Source: Sporodiniella umbellata
Lineage: Eukaryota > Mucoromycota > Mucoromycetes > Mucorales > Rhizopodaceae
DNA length: 64,000 nt
Direction of reading: 5' to 3'
NCBI GenBank assembly: GCA_025677835.1
Contig: JAIXMR010000061.1
Span: forward strand, 89,592-153,591
Shown: positions 11,802 to 22,225 of the stretch, piece after piece
How positions within the stretch are numbered: position 1 is the first letter of the stretch
How the letters are laid out: the number at the start of each line of letters is the position of its first letter
Notes under the pieces: generated by a model
Database searches by the model: none
What the model saw: the letters and a program-made list of their open reading frames with translations, nothing else
What the model was told of the DNA's origin: nothing
Translations under genes and position numbers: made by a program

Positions 11802-12179
11802 ATGAATGCTTTACCCTCGCCGCCTGCTTCGCCTACAATAGACAGTGGTATATCTTTTTATAGTGATTATGGAGATGACAACGATAATGTGATTATGTGC
11901 GGTGGATGTAACAAACCTCTTGGGACAGACTGGTTTTGTTCAGATTGCCATAAGAAATGCATAAGCTGCAATAGAATTTTGGGAGAAAACGAGTATTGTT
12001 CCCGTTGTTGGACGTTTGACGTGATCTATCAGCAGTTTTTACCCAAAGAGAACAAACCCTCTTCTCTCTTATCTTTTTTAAAAGCAAACACACAGCACAC
12101 AAATCAGAACTTCTCTGGGTTACCGTCGCCTTCCAACTCTACAGGATCAGACTCTGGTAAACCCTTCTCACGCAAATAG
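11802..12179 (+). CDS. Small Cys-rich (putative zinc-binding) protein of unknown function
   Basis: A 125-residue single-exon frame opening MNALPSPPASP. Residues about 29-62 hold four CxxC-type pairs in 40 residues (CGGC, CSDC, CISC, CSRC), the spacing of a double zinc ribbon or rubredoxin-like knuckle. Flanks are Pro/Ser/Thr-rich and probably disordered, with two SPP/SPS repeats (PSPPASP near the start, LPSPSNSTGSDS near the end). I do not recognise the family. Reasons for calling it real: an ATG in an A-rich context after a T-rich leader, a possible TATA box upstream, a compact cysteine pattern without poly-Phe/Lys, and a position in a same-strand gene row with RPAP1 and NPR2. A nearby in-frame ATG at 11763 would add an unlikely 13-residue leader. 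A zinc-dependent adaptor or regulatory peptide is a guess. Confidence 0.7.
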   Translation: MNALPSPPASPTIDSGISFYSDYGDDNDNVIMCGGCNKPLGTDWFCSDCHKKCISCNRILGENEYCSRCWTFDVIYQQFLPKENKPSSLLSFLKANTQHTNQNFSGLPSPSNSTGSDSGKPFSRK

Positions 12180-12547
12180 AAACGGCTCTGCAAAAGAACT
12201 TTGTTTTTTTTTGTTGTTCTTTTTCACACACACACATATACACACACATACACACACATATATACACCCATTTATTCTCTCTTTGTATTATACGCACACT
12301 CCCTTCTTATATAACTACCATTCCTTATCCCCTCTTCCCTCCATGTAAAGCTATTTGATTATATAAAACTAGAGACTTTTTTTTTTTATGAATTACATCA
12401 ATGTACTTGTTTTTTTTTTTTTTTTTTTTTTAGAAACGTACTGATAAAATTCAGTATACGTGTGTGTATGTATTTTTTTTTTTCCAACTGTGGACGATTA
12501 AAAAATTGAATTTTTTTTTGTTGTTCTTTCCTGTGATAACATTTGCA
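12180..12547. other. Intergenic spacer with CA microsatellite and T runs
   Basis: 368 nt between the small Cys-rich gene and NPR2. Contains a CA/TA-rich microsatellite at about 12223-12272, a CT-rich stretch, and a T run of about 22 nt at 12410-12431. Likely holds the 3' end of the first gene and the NPR2 promoter. Nothing else seen. Confidence 0.6.
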
Positions 12548-14150
12548 ATGGAATTTCAAGGTTTTCCTCGTATCCATAGCATATTCTATTCAGTTTTTGA
12601 CATCATCAAAGGAACTGTTGTTAAACACCAAGTTCCTGAGGGAAGCATCACAAGTCATGATGCTAAGCACTTGATTGATTTCGAGGCTATAAGCGAATAC
12701 ATAATTCCAAAAAAACCACTCTACAAACGTCTCGTTACAATATCAACTAATGGTTACAAAGTTATGGGTTGTCCAGTTGTTTTGCATGATCATGAAAAAT
12801 ATCAGCACCTTCGAAACGAATTTCGCTTCAATCTATGTTTTGTTTTTGAACAAGATGCTGAAACAAGCAGTTATGATGCTATAGTAAGAAAAATCTCTCG
12901 TGTGTTTGAAGGTTTAGAAGTAAGTTACATGAGCATGCGGTGGTGAACTTTTGTTAAGATTTTCTGCATCTTTTTTTCTCTTCATCTTTTTTGATGTAGC
13001 TTGAGTGTAATTTCTTGTCACAAGATGTTAACTCGGAACTACAATCTGTGCAGAATGTGATCGAACAGCTGTTCGAAGATTTGAACAGCTACTGTGAATG
13101 TCAAATAACTATTAGTGAGTCAAAGTTATACAGATCTTAGCTTCTTTTCTTTGACTAAAGACTCTAAAAGATACGTTTAATACGATTAATCTAAAACTGT
13201 TTCCAACATATCCTAATCCTCAAACGGTACGTGACTATCATGTACCTGTATGCACAGTGGACATAAAAAAAATGATGAGCCCCAACTGGGATATCACAGT
13301 GCAGAAAGTGGCAAGTCTAATTGACGGGATAAACCACGTTAAGCGCATTTCTGAGATAGCCAATGTCAAGCCTCAATGGGCGAAACAAAGCCTAGAACAC
13401 ATGATGTATGTTTTTAAAACAAAAAGAAGGTGACTATGAGTACTCATAGTTATTATATTAGGTATTATGGTTGCATAATTCTTACAGACATATTCCAATA
13501 TTCCAATATATATGCCGTAAAGCCCGAAATTACAAAGCTATTTGATCAGAAATCTGGATTAGCCCAGGAGTGCTCAAAATACATTGTACACCCAAGTAAG
13601 ACTCCAGATTAACATCTTGAAAAAAAAGCATGGTTTAATACCATTTAGACATTCCTGAAATATCCATTGAACGTGTGTACTCAATTTATTGTGGCTTCAA
13701 ATACGGGTTGACAGTAAAAGATTGGATGGAAGAACAACAGGTAGCTTCTTTGCATGTGGATGAAAGGTAGGACAAAAATTGTATAGAAGCACAGGCGATC
13801 TTACCTTTAGTAGACGAGTGATATCGTTTGGTGTGATCAAAGGCTTGATATATAGAGTGCACAAGTACCCAATACTAACACAGATGGCGCATGAAAATGA
13901 AACGGTGCCATTTCTTCCCTCAGCCAGTGAAATAGTCATCAACAGAAACACTGGTATGCCTATTTATCCAGACATTTTACCTTTCCTAGACGGAAAACAC
14001 CATTACGACGAAATATGTACTTCCCTTGAATGCTCACCACAAGAGTTAGATGAGCAGTTGGGTAGCAACCACTCTACAGATATTGTTATTCCTCGTGAGG
14101 ACAGTGAGAACGAAGAGATCCAATGGAGCGTAAAGTTTATTTATAGATAG
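12548..14150 (+). CDS. NPR2: Nitrogen permease regulator 2 (NPRL2), GATOR1/SEACIT subunit
   Basis: Subunit of the SEACIT/GATOR1 complex, which acts with Npr3 as part of the GAP complex that lowers TORC1 signalling on the vacuole when amino acids are scarce. Six exons: 12548-12919, 13000-13114, 13171-13405, 13462-13595, 13649-13766, 13811-14150 (437 codons, sum divisible by three). Family landmarks: the N-terminal longin-like opening with FPRIHSIFYSVFD; YIIPKKPLYKRLVTI; the central NLKLFPTYPNPQ; GCIILTDIFQYSNIYAV; the VDE-to-SFGVIKGLIYRVHKYP join across intron 5; and the terminal winged-helix block with LPFLDGKHHYDEI. An earlier ATG at 12464 would add a poly-Phe leader, so 12548 is taken. Length matches fungal and animal homologues. 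No break seen. Confidence 0.92.
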
Positions 14151-14323
14151 AACCAAAGAAAGAGCTCCTTTCTTTGTGGTACATGAAACCGTAGAAACTC
14201 GAGTGCTACAAGGATTGACAGGAAATGGATACCTTCTTTTATTAATACTTGGCTTTTCCATTATTTCCAAATAATAAAAAAAAAAAATCCAATTTTGGAT
14301 ACAAGCCCTTGAGGCTCCTCCTG

Positions 14324-14331
14324 TATATAAA
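14324..14331 (+). promoter_or_regulatory. TATA box of the chitin deacetylase gene
   Basis: TATATAAA ending 47 nt before the ATG at 14379, in an otherwise GC-richer stretch. The same spacing is seen for the TATAAAA upstream of the C2/CBM gene at 58535, which strengthens both calls. Confidence 0.6.
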
Positions 14332-14378
14332 GAGACTGAAATACAAGTTTTGTTTTTCTTCAAAATCACTTATAGAAA

Positions 14379-15715
14379 ATGCTTTTGGATAAATCTTGGT
14401 TACTTGTTGCCGCTTCATTGATCTGCGCTCAAAACACTTTAGCCCAGTCTGCAGGATCCAAGTTTTCTTGGAAAAATACATATCCTGCGGAAGGAAGCCC
14501 ATTAGTGCCAAAACCTGAATGGTTGGCCTTGGTAAAAGCAGATCCTATACTTCAAGTTTCACCCAATAAACTTACAGCTGGTACTATTCAATAATAATAG
14601 CATCTGATTTTCATACTGATACTTCTTTATTAGATGGAATTATACAAAACGCTGACCCCACAGGAAACAACACCCATTGTAACTGGTCTTGGGGAGGCTG
14701 TGTCCAACCTACTGACATTGTTCACTGTACTGACCCTAAAGTTTGGGGAACGGTAATGAATGCTGTTTTATCAATACATGAACTAACAAACAGTCTAGAG
14801 CTTTGATGATGGACCCTACGAGATAACCAAAACTCTTTTGAACTATTTGAAAACTATTAACGTCAAGGTTACATTCTTTGTTGTGGGAAAACAAGTCATC
14901 GCCAATCCTGATATACTTCGATTGGCTTATGATGAAGGACATGAAATCGGTATTCACACATGGTAAAAAAGCAAAACAAAACAAATCAAAATAAACAATA
15001 AAACAAAGCCTCGTGTTTCTAACTTTATTTCTAAATAGGGATCACAAAGAACTTACTACTGCCTCTAATGATATGGTCATTGCCGAATTAAAATGGACCG
15101 AGCTGGCCATTCAAGAAGTGATTGGCGTAGCTCCTAGATTGATGCGACCTGTAATAATACCATTTGTTCTTTTATACAAATTTTACTAACTCTCCTATAT
15201 AGCCTCGTGGAGATATTGATGATCGTGTCCGTTATATTGCCCATCAATTAGGATATGTTCCTGCTATGTGGTCTGTAGACTCACAGGATTGGAGAATCAC
15301 CACTGGTGGACAGACAGAAGCCCTCCTTTTATCCAATGTCACACAATGGGCTAAAGAAGCTCCAACACTCAAAAAAGGTGGTAACTCTCTTATGCATGAT
15401 CTCAATACTGCTACTGTGGGTGCAGCCATCAAAGCCTTGCCTATTTTGCACCCTCATGTTCAATTAAGCCCCGTAGGCGTTTGCGCTGGTTGGACCAATA
15501 ACTCATACCAGAACAACACACAGACCGTGCCACAACAAACTTCGCAACAAACCACACAACAAACTATACGTCAAAGCGCTTCCCTCTCTTCCGCACCTGC
15601 TGCTCAAACTTCTGCCACTGGGTCTATTGCCAATAAAGCTGTAGCAAGTTCAGCTTCTATTACCCAGGCCTCTCTATTTTTGGTTGCTTTGGCAACTGTT
15701 GTTTATGTATTATAG
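14379..15715 (+). CDS. CDA: Chitin deacetylase, secreted and GPI-anchored
   Basis: Polysaccharide deacetylase (NodB, CE4) that removes acetyl groups from chitin to give chitosan, a major wall polymer in Mucorales. Exons: 14379-14580, 14634-14752, 14799-14962, 15039-15150, 15203-15715 (369 codons). N-terminal signal peptide with core LLVAASLICA. The metal and catalytic motif 1 is SFDDGP (residues about 108-113, created by the splice at 14798/14799), and motif 2 is HTWDH (about 160-164, split by an intron). The metal triad Asp and two His are therefore present. A Gln/Thr/Ser-rich stalk follows, then a hydrophobic C-terminus (SLFLVALATVVYVL) typical of a GPI signal. Convergent with TIM9, 77 nt apart; AATAAA at 15737-15742 is a likely poly(A) signal. 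Intact; the exact chitin/chitosan specificity is inferred. Confidence 0.92.
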
Positions 15716-15792
15716 ACGTTGTTTTTTCTTATCTACAATAAAAACTTTTTCTTTTTTATATATATAAAACAAAAATGAAACAGTGTCATACT

Positions 15793-16236
15793 CTAAGGCT
15801 GAGAGGCTGGGTTGTTTAACTATAAAGGAGTTAGATATCTATTTTAAACAGTAACAAAAAAAAATACACATACATTATGGCTTAATTCTGTAAATCGAGC
15901 AGCAACCAGTTCAGCGTGTTTTAAAAACTTATCAGCGCATGCTTCGACACATTGGGTCTAGTTAAGGAGATATACTGTTATTTTTCTCTTTTTTTCGGCT
16001 TTTGTATACTGTTATACCTCTCTTCTAGATACTGATTTAGAGGTGAAATCGTTGGCACATTGTCTGAAACAACGATCGACAACGTTTGTAAATGTGTTCA
16101 CGAAATCATCCATCTAACGATTCGTTAGCTATTGCCTCCCTGTAATTCAGAAACTGATAGGGGCATTTACTTGCTTTTGCTCAAGTAGATTGTTGAGCTC
16201 CATCTGTTCTGCTTGGTTAAATCTTGAAGTGTCCAT
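15793..16236 (-). CDS. TIM9: Tim9, small mitochondrial intermembrane-space chaperone
   Basis: Partner of Tim10 in the hexameric chaperone that carries hydrophobic carrier precursors across the intermembrane space to TIM22. Recovered by splicing four small exons: 16236-16171, 16113-16018, 15957-15874, 15819-15793, total 273 nt or 90 residues, the usual size. Opening MDTSRFNQAEQ with LLEQKQ before intron 1; DDFVNTFTNVVDRCFRQC supplies the first CX3C; NDFTSKSVSRRE follows; the second CX3C is CVEAC, then ADKFLKHAELVAARF. The twin CX3C spacing and the flanking NDFTSK and FLKH words are diagnostic of Tim9 rather than Tim8, 10 or 13. The last coding exon is only 27 nt (eight residues plus stop); reading through instead would end VCVFFFVTV, so the terminal exon is the least certain part. 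All introns are 54-60 nt GT-AG. Confidence 0.9.
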
Positions 16237-16329
16237 GATATTTAAAGTTGAAAAAAGATTTTTTTTTCGGAGAGAGGGGTTGGTAATATTTTATTTCACT
16301 TTATGTTACATTATTTACAAACTGTAGGG

Positions 16330-17384
16330 TTATTTTTCTTTATAGACTATGCTGTTATGATTTGATTTTGATGGCCAAAGATACGAAGACGCCCAAGAAG
16401 CAATGTGGTTGAGCAGATTTGTATTTGCCCTGCCATCGTCTTTTTGAATATCTGTAGCAGTTTGATGTGTGGTTACTAAAGCAGGCTCCGCTACATTTGA
16501 TTTTTCTTTGACAATAGAAGATGAAGAAGGCCTTTTTGTTCCAAGGGCAGGCCTATTATAATTCGATTGGTTGGCGGATATATGTGTTTCTTCAGTGACG
16601 CTAAAGATTTCGTTCAATGAAGAACAGGATGAGTTGGATTCTGTTTCTGCGTCTGACTGTGAACGTTTAAGTCGTGCAGGGGCAATTATCTTTATAGATT
16701 TTTTTCGTTCTATAAGTTCATCGTCGCTTGAATCGTCTCCTTCAGTGGGGTCTGTTACAGCTATACATTGTTCCACTTCATGATTGAACCTCAGCCTTGG
16801 ATGATGATGATCAGCTAACACAACAGGAGATAAAGCATGCGTTTGGTTATTAGCCTCTGAAATACTTAGTTTCCTAGTTATTGTTGGGTTCTTTTTTGCT
16901 GAACGCTTCAAAAGATCTTTTTCAGTAAGTTTTTTCAAAGCTGGCTTCAAGATTGGTTTTTTGTTTGGCATCATCAGGTTTAAAGTTTCTTCCGTTGTCT
17001 GCTTTTTGGGAGCCAAAAACATGTCCTCTTCTCCTCGAATAACAGTATGTAAAGGGCCATATAGCCAAGTAACATCGCTATCCTTGAGCCTTATAATGAA
17101 CAGATTAAACCACAAACACTTTTTTGGTATGTATGCTTTGTGTACCAATTCAATGTTTGAGGGCTAACTGTTTTGAGGTTATTTCTTTGTTTAGCCCATG
17201 TTCGCCATGAGGCATTCTCTAGTCTAATTCCGTCTACAACCTCTTTTTTTTGTTTAGTCATAACTCTCCAAGAAGCTGCCAAGTCCATTTCATCGAACTT
17301 ATATGATAAATAGTCAACGCACATCTTGGGCTGCTCTACATGTCTCTTAGACTGTTCATCGTCAGCCAAAGCCTTTTTCAACAT
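16330..17384 (-). CDS. Reg1-like protein phosphatase 1 regulatory subunit (DUF1752 domain)
   Basis: Fungal Reg1/Hex2-type regulators target the PP1 catalytic subunit Glc7, notably to Snf1 kinase in glucose repression. Two exons, 17384-17146 and 17089-16330 (332 codons). Exon 1 carries the DUF1752 (PF08550) signature at about residues 22-80: VDYLSYKFDEMDLAASW, then RLENASWRTWAKQRNNL. Exon 2 opens with DVTWLYGPL, the conserved word that ends this block. The PP1-docking region is RLRFNHEVEQCIAV, which contains an RVxF-like RLRF and the EQCIAV motif shared by Reg1 homologues, followed by an acidic DDSSDDE patch. Basic and Ser-rich tails are probably disordered and phosphorylated. The protein is much shorter than yeast Reg1 (about 1000 residues). 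Divergent from HEM15 (400 nt gap). The PP1 role is inferred from family. Confidence 0.82.
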
Positions 17385-17783
17385 TCTAAAGTGAATAAAA
17401 AAGATGTAAAAAAAAGAGAAAAAAGTAACGGAGAAAAAAGGATCAGAGCTATCAAATCCTCGTGACGTTGACTTAAATTTAGAGACAGGAACTCATTCGA
17501 TATAAAAAAAAAAGTCAAAAAATGAGAATGTTGGTTGATATCATAAACTTACATGTGAATCCTCATTTATTCTCCTGCTTTGATATTAGTCATGAATTTT
17601 GAAAAATTGCGTACTTTCAAATTAACCAAAAGGGCAATTGTTAACAATGTCTAATCGGAAGGAAACTTAGGTCATCGACGATCGAGTTCTGAATATGACA
17701 TATAGACTCCGCGAAAATAAATTTTGCTTGAAGACTGCGTCAACTTGCTCTTTACTTCTTACATTACTTTTTTTTTTTGAAGA
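17385..17783. other. Shared divergent promoter region, Reg1-like / HEM15
   Basis: 399 nt between the two start codons. AT-rich with several CAAT-like words and a T-run directly before the HEM15 start. No gene or repeat seen. Confidence 0.55.
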
Positions 17784-19170
17784 ATGAACTCGAAATCCGT
17801 TCTCAAGGCTTTTGGTAAAAATAAACAAACGAACAGCTTTAGAAGCTTACATAACATGTTTGCTTTACAAATCAGCCTGCCAGCGCCAACAGCTGAATCG
17901 TGCCTCTGCAAGACCTTTGTTTTGCTCTGGGTTACAGTCTTATTCCACTGATTCGAAGGCGTAAGTATAGACAAAGATAAACCAAAACATACATATTTGG
18001 CGCTAAACCGTATACCTATACATTTAAGACCTACAGCTGTTGTATTGACTAATATGGGAGGTCCAAAGACTCTGGATGACGTACAAAGCTTTCTTTTCAA
18101 CTTGTTTTCAGACAGAGATCTCATGCAACTCCCTTTTCAAAAATATGCTGCCAAGTTTATTTCTACACGTCGTACACCACAGATTAAAGAACAATACGAT
18201 GCCATTGGCGGCGGCTCACCTATCCTTTATTGGACGCGTAAACAAGGTGAAGCTATGGAAAAAGTACTAGATGAAATCTCTCCTGAAACAGGTAGCTAAT
18301 CATAAAACAAACTCGAGGATATTCATGTACAAAGAGCGATAAATGCTAAGCTTTTTTTTAGCTCCTCACAAACACTATATTGCCTTTCGCTATGTCGAAC
18401 CTTTTACCAAGGATGTTTTAGAGGAAATGAAGGCTGACAAAGTAAAGCGAGCCATTCTTTTTTCTCAATACCCACAATACTCTTGCTCTACTACCGGTAG
18501 TAGCATAAACGAAATGCATCGTCGTCTTGTTGAACTAGGCATGGAAGACGATATTCAGTGGAGTCTTATTGACCGATGGCCTACACACCCCGGCTTTATT
18601 AAAACAACAGCTCACAAAATTGAACAAAAGATGGCTGAATATACTGAGGAGGAGCGAAAAGAGGCTATCATTATGTTTTCTGCTCATTCTCTTCCCATGT
18701 CAGTTGTCAATAGAGGGGACCCATACCCTGCCGAGGTTGCTGCTACTGTCGACCGCGTCATGAACGAATTAGAACAGAGATACCCCTACCGTTTGTGTTG
18801 GCAATCGCAGGTAGGTCCTAAAGCTTGGTTAGGACCTCAGACTTCAGAAGCAATCAAAGGATTTGCTAAGCGTGGCAAAAAAAACGTTGTTGTAGTGCCT
18901 ATCGCCTTTACCAGCGATCATATCGAAACGCTTTTTGAATTGGATCATGAGTATGCCGAAGAGGCAAAAGAGCTCGGAATCACTGGATGGAAACGTGTAG
19001 ATGCCCTCAACGATGACAAAATGTTTACTGATACAATGGCCCAAATCGTAAAAGAGCATATTGATGGAGGAAAAGCTATAAGTAAGCAATGGCCTCTCAG
19101 ATGCCCAGGTTGCAAGTTTGAAACTTGCGGCCATTCTCGTGATTTTTTTTCAAAGTATGAAATGAAATAA
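17784..19170 (+). CDS. HEM15: Ferrochelatase, mitochondrial, [2Fe-2S] type
   Basis: Inserts Fe2+ into protoporphyrin IX, the last step of haem synthesis, on the matrix face of the inner membrane. Exons: 17784-17814, 17876-17960, 18029-18291, 18362-19170 (395 codons). The first exon is only 31 nt; joined to exon 2 it gives a basic, Ser-rich presequence ([16 protein letters not shown]...) ending [10 protein letters not shown] before the core [12 protein letters not shown]. Other landmarks: [32 protein letters not shown], the catalytic His region [23 protein letters not shown], and [15 protein letters not shown]. The C-terminus has CPGCKFETC; with the Cys of YSCSTTGSS this matches the four [2Fe-2S] ligands of animal and fission-yeast enzymes, which budding yeast lacks. 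Intact. Starting instead at the ATG at 17855 would put the presequence out of frame. Confidence 0.95.
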
Positions 19171-20037
19171 AGAGAAAATTGTAATAAGAAAACCTTTCAG
19201 TAAATCTAATACAATAACGTGGCTACTGCGTATATTTACATATGTATTAGTGCCAAGTAACGACCACTTGAAACAAACTTGGCTGTAGAATTTCCCCTTG
19301 CATCACTGTATTCAACTACAGCCCAAGCACCATTCAAAGAAAAGGAAAAAAAAAACATTCGCATCTAACGTAGGGAAATTATTACACTTTTCGACTTACC
19401 GAAATACGGTGTCTTTCGTGAAACCCAAGATGCGTCCCTACTTCAACGTTAAAAAAAACTTTAAGCTAAAAAAACAACAACTATATATATACAGCGCTAC
19501 TTTACTGGGCAAAATGTTGCTGAGACACATTTATTGCAAGAGTCTTTTTTTTTTGAGAAATAGTTTTATTTGTTTTGAGATAACATACTATAGCTGTTGA
19601 TGAGGACTCCCCCCTCTTTTTTTTTTCAAGAAAAACAATCCAGCGTTAGCATAAGCTTTTGGCTTCACAAACTCAAAACCGCACTGATCCTTTTTTACCT
19701 GAAGGCATATCTCATATTTTAAAAAACTCCTATTTAATGGCTGTTTGATGACTTAATATTTAGAGTATATAAAACTTTTACTACGATCAAGTCAATGTTA
19801 TCATTTTATCTCTTGTAAATTCTATAATTACAGTATTTATGAGCACTTATATCATCTAAAAGTGTTTATCTTTGACCCAATAATCTTGCTTATAAATTAC
19901 ACAAATATAGATCCATCCTTCTTTGTTATATCCAAATGACAAGTGACTGAGAAATTTTCGCCGCTTCAAATTGTAGGGTATTTAGCTATCCCAGCCTCTT
20001 TTTTCGCTCACTTTCCATTTGCTTTATCTTTTCGAAA
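19171..20037. other. Intergenic, no supported gene
   Basis: 867 nt between HEM15 and the MFS gene, both plus strand. One frame at 19298-19600 is Lys/Phe-rich and unconvincing. The last 60 nt are CT-rich and lead into the MFS start codon. Nothing else seen. Confidence 0.6.
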
Positions 20038-22041
20038 ATGCCTTCTGAAAGATCTCCGCTTTTAAAAAATCAGTATGGGCAGCCTTTGATCGAGGATGAC
20101 CGAGAGGGCAGTATTACCGTTGTCACATCGGGTGACAGTTTACCCAAATCACCTAATTCAGATGAAATTTTGATAAGACGACTGAATGGATCTTCTTTAT
20201 GGGTTGTTCTGATTGGGTAAAAAAAAGCGTTTACAAAAAGAAAGGCGACAGTTATAGAGCATTTGTAGTCTCTGGGTAGGCGTGGGATTATCCTCGCTTG
20301 ATGCATCCATTGTGGCCACTATTTATCCGCAAATTGGTACGGAATTCAAAAGGTAGCTGATAAAAATACTAAGGTGTGTAGGCGTATATCTTTTTGATAA
20401 TCAGTGCATAGGTCAAACGAAATTGTTTGGATAGCAACAGCGTATATGTTGAGCTATACCGCCCTTCAGCCATTATGTAAGTTTGCGGTATAAGAAAGCA
20501 AACTGACTCTTACATTAAACACGCAAAAAAAAAAAAAGATGGTCGTATCTCCGATGTCTTTGGGAGGAAAAATTCTATGTTATTTGCAACTATAGTATTT
20601 TTTATTGGGTCAGCTATGTGCGGTGCATCAACCAACCTATGGGCATTGGTTATATCTAGAGGCATTGCGGGTATTGGAGGTGGAGGTATGAACACACTGT
20701 CAGCTGTAATTACTAGCGATCTAGTGACTTTAAGAGAAAGGGGAAAGTATCAGGGCTATGCGAATATTTCCTATGGTGTAAGTCTCTTCTATAAAACGGG
20801 AATCAGAGATACTCATGGTTCTGATAATAGCTTGGCTCAGTTATTGGGGCTCCTCTGGGTGGCATTATAACAGATAATTTAGGATGGAGATATTGTTTTT
20901 ACATCAATTTGCCGCTGCTAATAATTTCCCTCTACGTTGCTGGATTTTTACTGACCAACTACAATTTGAAGGAACAAGAGGGCGAAAGCACCTTGCTTGA
21001 AAGATTTAAAAAAATAGATTATCTGGGGGCAATGACTTTAATTTCCGCTGTTGTCTGTTTCTTATTGGCAACTTCCATGGGTGGAAACTCGCGTGAATGG
21101 AGCGACCCTCTTGTCTATGGACTATCAATCACATCTATTGCGTTGGGAGTTTCTTTCTGCTTTGTAGAAAAGTATTCTGCATTGAATCCTATCATGCCAT
21201 GGTCAATCATATCAAGCCGCACCCCACTAGCGTGTTCATTAGTTAATTTTTTTGGTGTCATGTGTTCCTTTGCTATGACATTCACCACACCTCTTTTCTT
21301 TCAAGGTGTATTAGGTTACTCGCCTTCTCAGGCTGGACTTTTTTTTATTCCCAAGGTTGTTGCTATGTCTTGCGGATCCTTGAGCTCGGGCTTTTGGATG
21401 GCGCACACAGGAGAGTATCGGTACTTCATCAGACTTGCGACACTCATGGCCTGTTTAGCTATGATCGGAAGTTGCTTCTGGACACCCAGTACCTCATTCG
21501 CTTATATAATTGCCTGCTTGATTTTAGATGGGTTTTCTTCAGGCGCCCTCATTACAACATCTCTTATAGCCATGTTATCTTGTGTAGGAAGTTCAGGTAC
21601 CAAAAAAAAAAAAAAAGAAAAGAAATCCACATAAATTTTCTAAAAAAAAAAAAAGAAATGGCCACTATCACCTCTGTCTCATATTTGTTTCGATCTTCAG
21701 GCGGTGTTATTGGTATTTCTGCCACATCTGCTATTTTCCAAGGAGTGCTTAAAAAAATATTATCAGAGAAAATTACAGGGCCAAATGCTGAATATGTAAG
21801 GTTTCATAGTCAAAGCTAGTTGCCTTTTAACTTTTTTTTTTTAATGTAGGTTATTGACATTGCACGCAAGTCAATGACAGAAGTGCGGGATCTACTATCA
21901 TCAGATACCCTTGCCGTTGTATTGGATACGTACGAAATAGCTGTACGCTACTCGTTTTATTTTTGTTTGATCATATCTGTACTAGGATTCGTGTCCGCCT
22001 TATTTATTCAACAGTTTGCACTGCATTCACGCATAAAATAA
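20038..22041 (+). CDS. MFS transporter, DHA2 family (Fnx1/Vba-like, probably vacuolar)
   Basis: Major facilitator superfamily proton antiporter of the 14-helix DHA2 type. Seven exons: 20038-20216, 20269-20352, 20412-20476, 20539-20777, 20831-21596, 21656-21795, 21850-22041 (554 codons). It opens MPSERSPLLKNQ, a dileucine-bearing acidic tail common in vacuolar members. Helix 1 continues across intron 1 into VGLSSLDASIVATIYPQI (family motif D1). Motif A is GRISDVFGRK. Motif C-like glycine helices are GSVIGAPLGGIITDNLGWR and ISRGIAGIGGGGMN, and the late SVSYLFRSSGGVIG is typical of Fnx/Vba proteins, which move basic amino acids into the vacuole. The exon 4 acceptor and the exon 6 donor/acceptor regions are flanked by A-runs of 11-14 nt. 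No break. The substrate is inferred from resemblance only. Confidence 0.85.
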
Positions 22042-22225
22042 ACTACAATAGCATTTTATTTAATCAGCAAAACCTATGATTTACAATGCAAACTATACAT
22101 CTAAGAAAAATGAGCATTCAACGCTAACATATATGAGGACTTTAGTCTATATATCAAAGAAGTCAGTAATTTAAACTTCAAGTCTCGATATTGGAATAGG
22201 AGATGATTATTAGCAGCTTTTATTA

